NCBI GenBank assembly: GCA_028023455.1
Contig: JAQFVV010000013.1
Location: 2,606,001-2,670,000 of the forward strand
Direction: 5' to 3'
From: Epiperipatus broadwayi
Taxonomy: Eukaryota > Onychophora > Udeonychophora > Euonychophora > Peripatidae
DNA length: 64,000 bases
Below the pieces are notes generated by a model. That model saw only the letters and a program-made list of their open reading frames with translations. It was not told the DNA's origin and did no database searches. Below are positions 1 through 10,829 of this stretch, piece by piece. The first letter of the stretch is position 1, and each line of letters opens with the position of its first letter. The translations under genes and the position numbers were made by a program.

Positions 1-471
1 ACTTTATCTTGTATTTGGAAAGTGGGAGTATTCATTTATATAGTTAAATCTACAAAGCACATATGCATTAGCATATACAGTTTATAAAACATTGTGCTAT
101 ATAAAATAAATGTCTTACTTAAATATTTGTATGAAATATACTCATAGTAAATCAATTAATTTAAACATCATACACACTGTTAAAGCTCAGCAATATTGAC
201 AAAAATATATAGTTTTAATATGAAGGCCTTCTTGAAAAGGCTGAGAAGTGAACTTCTATTAATGTAATAATCTATTGTTGCTAAAATTATGCTGAAATTA
301 AAAATATATTTACAATCACTGAACATATGTGGTAATTTACATTAAAAACTATTTTTGATAAAAAAGTATTATTTTTATCAGAAGAGATTGTGATAAAAAT
401 GAATTCAGATTATTATTCAAAATAAAATTAACCCAACAAATGATATCGTTTTTTTATATCTTGAATAATAT
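1..471. other. AT-rich DNA, nothing recognised
   Basis: No coding pattern, RNA gene or clear repeat boundary was recognised here. It is low-complexity AT-rich sequence leading up to the 3' end of a minus-strand SINE copy. Confidence 0.5.
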
Positions 472-775
472 TTATAATGATAGTGTTTGCCTGAAGATTA
501 GTAATGATGGCATTTTTAGTTGCACATATTTTTAATTATTTCCATCATCTAACATTAAATATTGAATGTCCTTAAAAAATTTGCTTAACTTTATTTAAAT
601 TTTTCAATTACATTCAATCGTTAGTAATAGTAAATCCAGGTCAATAGTTCTTGAGAAGTTGTTGTCCTGATCAGTGACAGTACTAGCATAGGAATTGCAT
701 CTGGACCTATAAACTTTTGAATACTGATATTTTTAAGGTAATAAACCCAGCAACCCAGTCATTCTGCCAAAGGTA
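472..775 (-). repeat. SINE copy (tRNA-derived family)
   Basis: Read on the minus strand, this has a tRNA-like head with a degenerate A-box region near 745-770 and a B-box-like stretch near 690-705. A body shared with the copies at 2548-3098, 10830-11062, 28375-28712 and 33595-33890 follows. The shared landmarks are a 'GTCACTGATCAGG' core, a stretch ending in 'TGAATGTAATTG', and a tail resembling 'ATGGCATCAT' then 'CTTCAGGCAAA'. The tail matches the 33595 copy closely, which fixes the family length at about 300 bp. No poly(A) tail is seen. The family name is unknown to me; the tRNA origin is inferred from the internal promoter boxes. Confidence 0.6.
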
Positions 776-1363
776 ACAGTCAGTAAAAATTTCATATACT
801 TCTCTACGAGGTTCCTCCTGATTTCTCCACTTTTTTGTAAGAGCAAAATTAATTAGTGACTTCCAAAACTTTTTTATTGTAATACTAGGTTGATTCGTAG
901 GATTATTTGCCATTGAATGTGAACAGTTTTTTGAATTTTCTTTTTTGTACATTTTCCTTCAGCCAATATTTTTATACATTCCCAATAAAACATGTTAGTT
1001 GGTACATATATGGTCTTCTATTTCAAACACTTCTGTTTTTTTTCTAATCATCAGCTTGCACTCTTTTAATCACTTTTCAATGAGGTGATTGGTCTCATGA
1101 TATTTCATAAATGCAATTTTTGTTTTTCAGCATATCAAGTTTAGGCATTTGTAGTTGTTAGAATTCATTATAGTGTGGTATGGCTCCTTAAAAATGATTT
1201 TCATGTTATATTGGTTGCAGATATTCTTTAATTTGTCTTCTATTCCTGGTAATTATGGATACAATGTAGTACCAATAATTGGTTTTTTGATATTTCTTTT
1301 TGCTATCATTTTTTTTAATGTCAGCTGATCATTAACCATTTCTCATGAGAATATGTTTTATAT
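776..1363. other. AT-rich DNA, nothing recognised
   Basis: Short reading frames exist, but none shows recognisable motifs. The last four bases (1360-1363, ATAT) are the likely target-site duplication of the LTR element that starts at 1364. Confidence 0.45.
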
Positions 1364-1435
1364 TGTTGCGGCACAAGTTGACATGTAAGAAAGTAATATG
1401 ACCACTACAGGGCACTACCAGGTCATAACCTGGAA

Positions 1436-1899
1436 GCATCTGGGTGCAAGTTAATTTATGATAATAGCAAGTAAAATAGTTTATTGTTGAAGGCTTGAAC
1501 AGGATCATTAGTAGCAAAGGAATATACACATAAATGAAGAAATGTGGGTGATTTAGTCTGCAAGTTATGTAAGGAAGGCATAGAAAATATTAGGCATCTG
1601 TTAATAGAACGTAAATGCCTACAAGCAGAAAACATGAAAATAATGAAGTTGTGGGAGAATAAATATAAATAAAGTGATTATACAGAAAGTGGGTTCTTGG
1701 TTTTAATGCTGGGTTTGGAAAAAGGTAAGGAAGATTTAGACATAAATATCCTAGATTGGACAAAGATAATGTTGTGGAAATGGGATGGAGTAGGATAGAG
1801 AAGAATATAGGAAAATGTTAGGGTGGGGAATAAAAAGGTAAGGTAAGATTGTCTGATTCTGGGAAAGGAGAAGCCACAGAGTATCACATTACATCACAG
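1436..1899 (+). pseudogene. LINE 3'-end fragment with zinc-knuckle tail
   Basis: This block is absent from the paralogous LTR, where the sequence runs straight from 'ACCTGGAA' to 'CCAGACAA', so it is an insertion. Plus-strand translation around 1545-1670 gives a C-x2-C-x8-H spacing ('CKLCKEGIENIRHLL') followed by Cys and a Lys-rich end. That is the C-terminal cysteine/histidine motif typical of many non-LTR retrotransposon ORF2 proteins. A G-rich 3' untranslated-like stretch follows. Stops interrupt the frame, so it is a dead 5'-truncated copy. The clade cannot be assigned from so short a piece, and no poly(A) tail or convincing target duplication was seen. Confidence 0.5.
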
Positions 1900-2535
1900 C
1901 AGACAAGAAACGAATAATATTTTAAAATCATTTCAAGTAAACGGATTATAATTTATTTGTTTAGTGATAATATTTCACAACAACAAAAATAGTTGTTATG
2001 GTACATGAATGAGCTAAATGTTGATGATAGAAAGGTAACACTATCCTAATTTAAATCTCTATCATACTATCTTCCTAACTCTCACTCCAAATCTTTTACA
2101 ATCAATGTTTAACTAACTAAATCCCATTCTTAATAACTATTAATGTATCTATATGAGAAATATGCACAAAAATGCCTTTTTACAATTGACAATGATTACA
2201 AATGGACTTCCTGAACCACCAAGGACAACATCAGGACTCAAGCTACCATACAAACTAAACGTAGAGATTACCCATTATCACAAATGCAAGTTGCTCCATC
2301 CCTAATTCATTCTAAGTGAAAAGGGCATAACAAAGATTGGCAAATAACATTAATTTTACCAAAATCTCTCCCATATCTGAGTTACTTAGAATAAGAAGTA
2401 AACTTGAAAATATCACATCTATAAAAGATTTGCCCTGTACTTAATTAGTAACTAACCACTCTTAAAATCATTTTCGAGGGATAGACCAAATCAAGATTCA
2501 TCAGATCTATCATATTAAAAAGATAATAGCAGAAT

Positions 2536-3110
2536 TATACATAAAGTATTTTCCTGAAGGTTGTGATGATAATGTTTTAGTAGTATTTATATATTGGATT
2601 ATTTCCATCATCTAATAAGAGTATTGAATATCTTTAGAAAAATTTAACTTTCTTTAAATATTTCAAATACCTTAGACTGTTAGGAATAGCACACAGGTTA
2701 GTATAAAAGTTTTGAGAGAGTTCTTCGGGTATTTTTGACCTGACCAGAGACAGCACTAGATGGAAAATGAACCTGAACCCTTAGATTCTTGAGTATTGGA
2801 TTTTAAGGTAACACTCTAACCTACAGAACCATAAAATCCAATACTCAAGAATCTAAGGGTTAAATCCAATACTCAAGAATCTAAGGGTTCAGGTTCATTT
2901 TCCATCTAGTGCTGTCACTGGTCAGGCCAGCAACACCTGAAAAAGAGGGAAAAATAATACCTATTGAAATGTTGTGCATGTGCTAACCTGTGTGTTATTA
3001 CTAATAGTTGAATGTATCTGGAATATTTAAATAAAGTTAAATTTTTCTAAAGATATTCAATACTCATATTAGATGAAGGAAATATTCCAACATATAAATA
3101 TACATAAAGT
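2536..3110. mobile_element. Inverted SINE dimer with 12-bp target duplication
   Basis: Two copies of the SINE lie in opposite orientation, tRNA-like heads together. The minus copy is about 2548-2825 and the plus copy about 2838-3098, and the arms match closely around a short centre. The unit is flanked by perfect direct repeats TATACATAAAGT at 2536-2547 and 3099-3110. The paralogous LTR carries a single equivalent site near 6193-6207, which shows the empty target. The dimer therefore entered as one unit rather than by two separate insertions. A 27-bp stretch is also repeated near the centre (around 2831-2886). A-box-like and B-box-like sequences are visible in each arm. Confidence 0.8.
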
Positions 3111-4099
3111 GTACATAAAAATATTACCAATAAATATAATTAAGTTACACCAGTAATACGTTTCCTTGCTTATAATATTATTTCTCTAACAGTTTGAGTC
3201 ATAAGCGAATAATGAGTCTAATTACATTTTTCTACAAAAGTGTTCATAATTATTAAGCTCAAAACTTGATGTGCTGTTGATGTGGAGAAATCCGACATAC
3301 AATACATGCGTTGATTTACATCACTTCGGAAGTAAAGTTGGCTGGTTTAAAAGCATTGTTCCATTGTTGAAAATATACAGTCATTAATTACAATTTGTTG
3401 TTCATAGCTTTACTTAAATGTATAAGATAATAAATGTCTATTCTATCCCAGATGAATTAATTTGGCTAGCTTGTAGCTGATTCTCGTCCTGGGATGAATG
3501 CTCTTCTTTCACCACTCAGCATACAAAGATACGGTTGTGGAAAAAGCATTCCTGGTAGGATTTTACTTAGCCAGAATACATTGGAAATTTCTGCAAGATA
3601 AAACAAACAGAAACCAAACATTATAAATAAATTTGTTTATAAAGTCTTTGCTGGTTATCTCCCCCAATCTTTCCACATTTTCTTCAAGTTTTGCACTTTA
3701 GTTCTATTTTTACAAATGTTGAAAAAGAAAATGCTGCACAAATATTTTCTCCTTTGTTACTTATTAAATTCATATTATTTAGACTGGATTTTCTGAGATT
3801 CGGGATTCTTAATTTTCACTGCAATTATCGACTCATTCAATACAAAAAAAACCTTTCAATAAAATTATTTGCTTAAAAATTTTCAACAATGGAGTATATT
3901 TATTCCCCCCCCCCACCATTTACATACCAAGATATAATTAAAAAAAACTTTGATATACTAATAGATTAGCATTACCAATCTATTTTATTCCATCTAAATT
4001 AAATAAAATAAATTTTATATAACAAACTTAATGTTAAATTTATATTTAAAATAAAATATCTAAATATTTTATTACAAGATAAAAAATACCATCTTATCA

Positions 4100-5259
4100 C
4101 TCCACACTTCAACTCCTCTCTATATGCTTTATCCCTCTCCTCTCACCCTTTTTTGGGCAAATGACTGGACAGATCCGTGGTTTCATTACAATTTCCTTAC
4201 AGTGATTCTGTTTCCTTTTCCTCTTTAAATAGATCATTAGAATCCAAGTCCAGTAGGATTTCAATAGCTTTTTCAATAGACACCCTACAGTTTTCAGCAA
4301 ATTTGTGCTGTAATTCTATTGGTAAATTATATTTAATCATTCCCAAGATCTGATAGTGATCCATTGGATATATCTCAAGTGATCTACATTTTTGCAACCG
4401 GTCTTTAAAAACTAGCTATAGCTTTCACTGTTTGGTTGCTAATATTTTTATTGTGAAATATAAATGCATGTTGATTCTTGTTTTTCCACACTCCAAAATA
4501 CTCTTAATACAATTGCCTTATATTCAGGGAAAGTTCCAAGACTATAACCATAGCTTTCCACCATTTGTGCTGCATGACATAAGTGGTTAGTAGAGATGAT
4601 AATCTCTTTCTCCCCTTAATTTGTGAGAAAAAATCTCAAACTATCCAAATGCTCAAAGGGGTTTCATCACTATTTCTATTAAATGTTTTGATAGTATAAA
4701 TCTAACTATCATGCTCTTATCTATACTACCTTCTCATTCTTCCATTTGTATCTCAGTTTAACTCTAAATCTTTTCTATTTATAATCTCCACATGTTTCTT
4801 TTTATCTTTTCTCAAGGGTTGCTCTTCTATGAAATCCCTTTCTTCTATATTTACATTAGGTGCCAATATTATTTATCCTCCTTCTGCCTTATTGTTCCTT
4901 TTTCTCACTGATATTCTTCTCCCTTTGTTTATGTCTCTTCTGAGATCTTTGATCATTATCCACATTTCTGTAATTTCTTGTCTATTCTTTTCAAGTATTT
5001 CTTTCAACTCTGAAATAGCTTTTAGTAGCATCATTCGTTCTTATTAGCTCAGGGTTTTTAGATGTTACCACAATGCTTTCTACTAAAGTTTTCTCTTTAT
5101 TCATAATCTTGCTGTAATTCTATTCGCACCCAGATCCTACCTAATACCTACAACCTATCCACGAATGCCTGATTTTTACACTTTCTCAGAATGATCTAAC
5201 TGTTCCTAAGGCCCACATATTGGGATGCTATTTTTATCTAAATGTCTGTCATATAACTA
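4100..5259 (-). pseudogene. Gag remnant, interior of minus-strand LTR element
   Basis: This is the whole interior between the two LTRs, only about 1.16 kb. On the minus strand, near 5020-4850, a frame of about 53 codons reads as a coiled coil rich in Leu, Glu, Lys and Arg ('LKAISELKEILEKNRQEI'). Further downstream, 4397-4197, a 66-codon frame contains 'MIKYNLPIELQHKF' and an acidic helix, resembling the end of a Ty3-type capsid. Frames are broken between these parts. No protease, reverse transcriptase or integrase is present. Order and composition parallel the gag-only element at 13077-21954, which also has a coiled coil before its capsid. No convincing primer-binding site was found after the 5' LTR. 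Confidence 0.5.
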
Positions 5260-5645
5260 TGTTGTGATACAAGTTGACATGTACGATAGCAATATGACTA
5301 GTACAGGGTGCCACTATATCATAACCTGGAACCAGACAAAAAAGGAATAATATTTTAAAACATTTCAAATAAACTGGTCATAATTTATTTGTTTAGTGAT
5401 CATATTCACAACAATAAAAATAGTTGTTATGGTACATAAACACCCACATGACATAAATATCACTTTATTACTACCTTAAAAACATTAAACATTGTTGAAA
5501 GAAAGGTAATGCTATGAAAATAATTTACATCAATAACAAATTCAAATGTATGAATTAAAGCATAATAAAATCTTTTATTAATTCTCATTAAATATACAAT
5601 CCAATGAATTTACTTTCTCCTAATTTAAATCCCTATCTTACTACC

Positions 5646-5723
5646 ATCTTAGCCCTTAAACCACTAAACATACTACTATATGGAGAGTTTTGCTTTGTTT
5701 TGAATTGTTTATCTTAGCCCTTA
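5646..5723 (+). mobile_element. 52-bp fragment of the hammerhead family with 13-bp TSD
   Basis: A perfect direct repeat ATCTTAGCCCTTA at 5646-5658 and 5711-5723 flanks 52 bp. The second half of that insert matches the end of the hammerhead family ('TATGGAGAGTTTTGCT' followed by a T-rich segment), also seen at 35075-35100. The paralogous LTR lacks both the insert and the second repeat. The simplest reading is a severely 5'-truncated retrotransposition of a hammerhead-family RNA. The first about 20 bp of the insert are not clearly matched. Confidence 0.6.
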
Positions 5724-6205
5724 CTCTAAATCTTTTACAATCAATATTTAACTACCTAAATCCCATTCTAAATAACTATTAAGGTATCTGTACGAGAGGC
5801 ATGCATTAAATTGCCTTATTACAGTTGACATTGATGATTACAAAGGGACCTCCTGAACCATCACTCAATAAAGGACTATATCAAAACTCAAGCTAGTGTA
5901 CATGAGGAATCTAAACAGAGATTATCGATTGCCATAAATGCAAGTCACTCCATCCCTAATTCATTCAAGGCAATGGCCTGGAAAACAGCATATCAAAGAT
6001 TGGCAAATAACAATGATTCTACCAAAATCTTTCACAATCTGAGTTACTTGAATAAAAAATAAACTTGAAAGTATCACATCTATAAAAGATTTGCCCCATA
6101 CTTAATTATTAACTAACTACTCTGAACATCATTTTCAAGGGAAAGACCAAATCAAGATTCATCAGATTATACTAAAAAGAAAATAGCAGAATTATACATG
6201 AAATG

Positions 6206-7687
6206 TACACCTGGGTCTCATTTTATGTGGTAGATAGGTTCCTCAGAAAATGCACACAAAAGAAATCGCACAAAAATAGATTTAACTTACCTTGAAAAAT
6301 GAGGGATACGTATTGTAATTTTCAAAAATCGCATAAAAACAAAGCAACAACAATGTAAAATTACTTTAAAATTCGCATAAAAAAAAAATAAAATAAAATA
6401 TGACTAATAAAAAATTTCAAATTTGAAAAAAATTGATACAAGACAAACTTTTTTTACTTTTTTTTATTAACTACAGTATTTAATTTTATTCAAAACAATA
6501 TATTTTTATGCGTAATTTGCATTTTTTTCATACATGTACGGTATTTCAATCATTATCGCTATTTGAGACATCAGATTTGTCATGATGTGATGTAAGGTAC
6601 TGTAGCTTCTCCTTAAACGAAGTCAAGAGGAAATACAACTAAAATGTTTTCCAATGCACTGTTGATCCTTCCCATTTTGCTAAGCGATCTAAAATTGAAA
6701 TGTTTGTTTCCAAAGAAATTAATTTTCTTGGGTGTTTTTTCCTCTCCATTAGGGTAAAGTAAAAGTTTAAAATAAAAAAAAGAACTTAGATTTACGATAA
6801 TAAAAAGTCATCAAACCATCACTGTTGGGCAAACTTTAATTAAAAATAACAATTAAAAATTAAATTCTTAGTTTTGAATTTAATTTTTTAATTTTCAATT
6901 CGATTTAAAAATCAAATTTCATTTTTTTACATCATATTAATTTCAGATCACGTTACGTAATTTTTAAATTGTTAATTACAATTAAAAATCAGATTTTAAT
7001 TGCCAAATTTAATTGTGTCCACTGCTGTTACTGATCTTTTAAAAATAAACTTGCGGACACTACATGATTAATTGATTACGTATTCTTTTTATAAAAAGCA
7101 AAAACAGAACGTAATTTAAAATGCAAAAACAACAACATTCATAGTATTTTTCAACTATAACGTTTGAACATATTTACATTATAGTCTTGTAAAATTTATT
7201 ACTTGTGGACACTAAATGATTAACTGATTATGTACTGTTTTTTTAAGAAGCAAAAATAGAATGTGATTTAAAATGCAAAAACAACAACATACATAGTATA
7301 GGCATCTATAACGTTTGAACAGATTTACATTATATCTTGTAAAATTTAATGTCTGTACTGTATATAAAATGATGAAATCCTGACTTTAAGTGAATTATGA
7401 ACTTCTTTATTGCATAAAATATATTACAGTACTATTATAAAGCGCTGAAAATATTGAAATTATTAGATGGAAGCCGTACTCTGATAATGCGCTATTACTT
7501 TAAATATTATGTGAGTGCGCGAAATTTATAATATTTAAAGTAATAGCGCATTATCGGAGCTCGACTTCTGATCTAATAATTTTTATCGCATAAAAAAAAA
7601 CATATACAAAGATATTAAGAACAAACATGAATCGCATAACTTCAAAATCACATTAAATAAATCCGCATAAAATGAGACCTGGGTGTA
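6206..7687. mobile_element. pogo/Tigger-like miniature DNA transposon, copy 1
   Basis: Terminal inverted repeats start CACCTGGGTCTCATTTTATG at 6208 and end with the complement at 7685. TA dinucleotides lie on each side (6206-6207, 7686-7687), and the paralogous LTR shows the uninterrupted target. A TA target duplication places it with Tc1/mariner/pogo-type transposases. The 'GGTCTCGTTTTACG'-like ends seen in copy 2 resemble pogo/Tigger termini, but that assignment is inference. No transposase frame is visible, so it is non-autonomous. The interior holds AT-rich repeats and an imperfect palindrome at 7459-7580. A second copy is at 27245-28317. Confidence 0.75.
7459..7580. repeat. Internal palindrome in the pogo-like element
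   Basis: Arms of about 52 bp, left 7459-7510 and right 7528-7580, pair around a short centre containing 'GTGAGTGCGCGAAA'. The core of each arm is 'AATGCGCTATTACTTTAAAT' or its complement. The second copy of the transposon keeps the same hairpin at about 28130-28255, so it is a family feature and not local slippage. Its role is unknown. Confidence 0.65.
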
Positions 7688-8656
7688 CATAAAAGTATTA
7701 CCAATAAATGCAAGTAAGTCACATTTTAATACACTCCCTTGCTTATAATATTATTTCTCTAACAGTTCAAGGCATAGGCAAATAATGAGTATAATTGCAT
7801 TTTTCTACGAACGAGTTCATAATACACTGTTGATGTGAAGAAATCCATTGTCCAATACTTGCATTGATCTATATCACTTTGGAAGTAAAGTTGGCCAGTT
7901 TAGAAGCATTGTCGGAAGAGATACTGCCATTAACTATAATTTGCTGTTCATAGTTTTTCTTATACATATAAGATGGTAAATGTCCATTTTATCCCAGATG
8001 GATTGCTTCGGCTAGCTCATGGATGATACTTATCCTGAAACAATTGCTCTTCTTTCACCACTCAGAATACAAAGATACGGTTGTGGGGAAGAGCATTCCC
8101 AGGAGGAATAATGCTTTTACTTAGCCAGAATACGTTGGAAACTTCTGAGATAAAACAAAAAAAACCCAAACATAAATTAATTTTTGTTTATATAGTCTTT
8201 GCAGGTTACCTCTCCCATCCTTTCATTTAACATTTTCAGCAAATTTCACACTTTAGTTCTATTTTTATGAATATTAACAAAGAAAATGCTGCACAAATAA
8301 TTTCTTCTTTATTACTTAAATTCGTATCTTTTCGACTGGGTTTTCTGAGAATTCTGGAGTCTTCATCTTCAATGCAATTAATGATTCATCCAATACAAAA
8401 GGCTTATAATAAAATGAATTACTTAAATATTTTTGATAATAGAGCATATTTATTTTTATCCTCACCATCACTGTTTACATAGCAAGATATAATTAAAAAA
8501 AAACTTTAATCAACTAATAGATTAGCATTATCAATCTACTTTATTCCCTCTAAATTAAATAAAATAAATTTTATATAAAAAAATTAATGTTAAATTTATA
8601 TTTAAAATAAAATATCTAAATATTTTATTAGGAGATGAAAAATATCATCTCAATAT

Positions 8657-9830
8657 GGATCTTTTCTTTTTCCAAATCACTGATTTATGAACAATTCACT
8701 TTTGCTCTGTTCCATAATGATAGTTTAATTCCATATTTTATGTTTCTGGTGTGATTGCATCTATATGTTAGTTTCCTGTATGTATGGGTTTTCTATATAT
8801 TGCAATTTTGTTCTGTCGTGAGGATTATTAAAAGAACATATAAGAAGGCCAATTTTTGTTCTTGTTCTGATTCTATTCTGATTTTAATTAAAAAAGATAT
8901 GGTTGTTGATATTTGTCATGAATATTTCTAATAGTCATTCACCAATGTGGCATATAATAAATGTATCATCAACATAGTGAAAATAAATTTTAAGTGGATT
9001 AGGAGTAGTATTTATCACTCTGGTTCCAAATTCTTCTATGTATGATAGCGGTAAGCCATCACCATCTCTAGATTTTGTTTGAACAATCTTAATAGATTTA
9101 TAAGTTCTTATCGTCATTTAATTGTTTCTTGACAATAGACAATATTTCATCACATGATACATTTGTAAATAAACTTTCCATATCAAAGCTTATTAATATG
9201 TTAGTTCTTTCCATTTTCATGTTCTTGATTAATAATATAAATACTAAGAATCTCTAACAAAAAGACTGAAACTGTCATGCCAAAGAATTAAGAAATGTGA
9301 GATCTTGACAAGGTTTGGCAAGGTAAATTTTTAGAGCAATAGGTATTAATGGAACATGGTACTTACAGATTTTAGGTAGCCCATAAAGATGAGGAATTTT
9401 GCTAAAATATAATGGTTAATTTTTTTTTTTTGAATTGCTGAAATATCTGTGATGCTTTCTGAGTAATGTTTGTATCTTTGTTTCTGTATTAGGTATCAGA
9501 CAGATTCTTTTGCCACTTTTTTGTATTGGCCCCTTGTGAGAAGTTCTTATATTTTCTTATCACAATCAGTTGTATCAATTACAATTTAGCATTGACTTTA
9601 TCAGCAGCTAGAATGATTATATATTGATCTACTTTGAGAGATTTAATCACTTTTCACCATAGGAAATATTTGACTTCAGTTTTTGTTGTCTCTCAAGGGC
9701 TCTTTTTATTCTCCTACAGTTTCTGATAAAGGCAATTGTTGCATGACTTCCTCAATGGCTTCCATTATATCTAATAAAGAGAGCTAAGGTTTATAATAGA
9801 TGAAGTTGGTAGGTTGTAAGTAAGAACTTG
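8657..9830 (-). pseudogene. Penelope-like element reverse transcriptase remnant
   Basis: On the minus strand, broken frames follow the order of a PLE reverse transcriptase. An 'IDTTDCDKKI' segment lies near 9590. A degenerate 'LPKIHKP-VPLRPI'-like region lies near 9400-9320. 'SFDMESLFTNV' is near 9205-9165, and the catalytic box 'FHYVDDTF' has YVDD at 8965-8976. A 60-codon open stretch covers 8935-9117. The 'SFD--SLFTNV' block with a YVDD or YIDD box is characteristic of Penelope-like enzymes. After the box, the region to about 8660 keeps traces of the thumb. Frameshifts and stops make it dead. A second PLE piece starts head-on at 9840 in the opposite orientation. Confidence 0.7.
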
Positions 9831-9839
9831 AAAACCAAA

Positions 9840-10820
9840 ATACTATTATATTCACTTAAAGTTTAGCTTCGCTATATTGATGATATATTTGATGTATGGA
9901 ATGGAAAAGCACTACTATAAAAATTCTGGACACACATCAACAACATAACCATTTCAATTAAATTCACAAAAAAATCAGAACAAGAACAAAAACTGGCATT
10001 CTTAGATGTTCATAATAAAACTCTCTCATGGCAAAATTAAAACTACAGTTTACAGAAAAACCACACATATATGGAAATACTTAGCAAATATATATCCAAT
10101 CATACCAGAAACCTAAAGCATAGGGTTATACTACCACTATGGAATAAAACAAAAGTTTGTTCAGAAACCAGTGAATTAAAAAAAAAAAAGGTTTATACAG
10201 AACTCACTGTCATGAAGTGAATTCAAAAAAGAAAAGGTCTACACAGAACAAACTGTCATGAAAAATTGTTATCTATCAACTGCTATTTAAAAAAAATCTT
10301 AAATAGATAAAAAGAAACAACAACAACAAAAAATTATTAGTACTGTAGTGTATCCATACATATCAAGAATAGTAGACAAATAACATCAAAACAGTTTTCC
10401 AGAGCCATAGCACACTACAAGGAATTCTAACATCTACACAGCCTAAACTTGAAATGCTGTAAAATAAACATTGCATCTGAATACCATAGAATATGTGGAA
10501 GGATAATATATTGATGAGATCAGTTTGCTCCAGTAGAGAGTGAATGGAAGAGCACATCTGATGACTAGAAAAGACAAAAAGAATGTGTCTAAAATAGCAG
10601 ACAATGTGTGTCTGATTGGGAAAATACAAAAATATTACATAGACAAAAAAAAAAAAAATACAAAAAAGAAAATTCAAAGAAACTGTTCACATGATAATGG
10701 CAAATAACACAATAAGTTAACCTAATGTGAGAATATATAATGTCCGGAAGCCATTGATTACCTTTTTTTTTTTTTGCTCTTAAGGAAAAAATGAAGAACA
10801 TCATAGATAAGTATTTGAAA
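9840..10820 (+). pseudogene. Penelope-like element fragment, opposite orientation
   Basis: Plus-strand translation begins at the catalytic box, 'LRYIDDIFDVW' with RYIDD at 9870-9884. It continues 'HINNITISIKFT', then 'EQEQKLAFLDV' near 9980-10010, the PLE block that follows the palm. Degraded connector sequence follows ('HSTLQGILTSTQPKLEML' near 10405-10460). Downstream, 10460-10660 would correspond to the region leading to the GIY-YIG endonuclease. Lys-rich traces remain there, but no intact GIY or YIG can be claimed. Stops and A-runs interrupt the frame. It begins where the minus-strand fragment ends and so forms an inverted pair with it. Confidence 0.65.
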
Positions 10821-10829
10821 TTTCTACTA

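Larger units (their letters stand above)
1364..4099 (-). repeat. 3' LTR of a minus-strand gag-only LTR element
   Basis: This stretch aligns along its length with 5260-8652 in the same orientation, apart from insertions in each copy. On the minus strand both copies start with TGA (TGATAAGATGG here, TGAGATGATA in the partner) and end with CAACA, giving TG...CA termini. The flanks of the pair, 1360-1363 and 8653-8656, are both ATAT, compatible with a 4-bp target duplication, although the bases are low complexity. This copy has gained a LINE tail (about 1436-1899) and an inverted SINE dimer (2548-3098). Without them the LTR is about 1.7 kb. Just outside the LTR on the interior side, minus-strand purine-rich runs (plus 4107-4145) could serve as a polypurine tract. 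No TATA box could be fixed. Confidence 0.75.
5260..8652 (-). repeat. 5' LTR of the minus-strand gag-only LTR element
   Basis: This is the partner of 1364-4099, with the same orientation and termini (minus strand TGAGATGATA... to ...CACAACA). It is longer because it hosts a pogo-like miniature transposon (6208-7685) and a 52-bp insertion (5659-5710). Without these it is about 1.85 kb, near the cleaned size of the other LTR. The two LTRs have visibly diverged by substitutions and small indels, so the element is old. The insertions in one copy are absent from the other, so each copy serves as the empty-site control for its partner. Confidence 0.75.

Noticed and set aside
2470-2515. Minus-strand CTGATGA followed by GAAA in both long LTRs (2490 and 6160)
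   Set aside because: The sequence between them does not form a stem II, and no stem III or I could be paired.
2895-2960. Hammerhead-like string in the SINE core (CTGRTCAGG ... CCTGAAAA)
   Set aside because: The CUGANGA box is broken (CUGGUCA or CUGAUCA), no GUC follows GAAA, and no stem I partner exists. It is probably chance resemblance.
10363-10677. 104-codon minus-strand hydrophobic frame
   Set aside because: It is antisense to the Penelope-like remnant; its Phe-rich run derives from an A-run on the plus strand.
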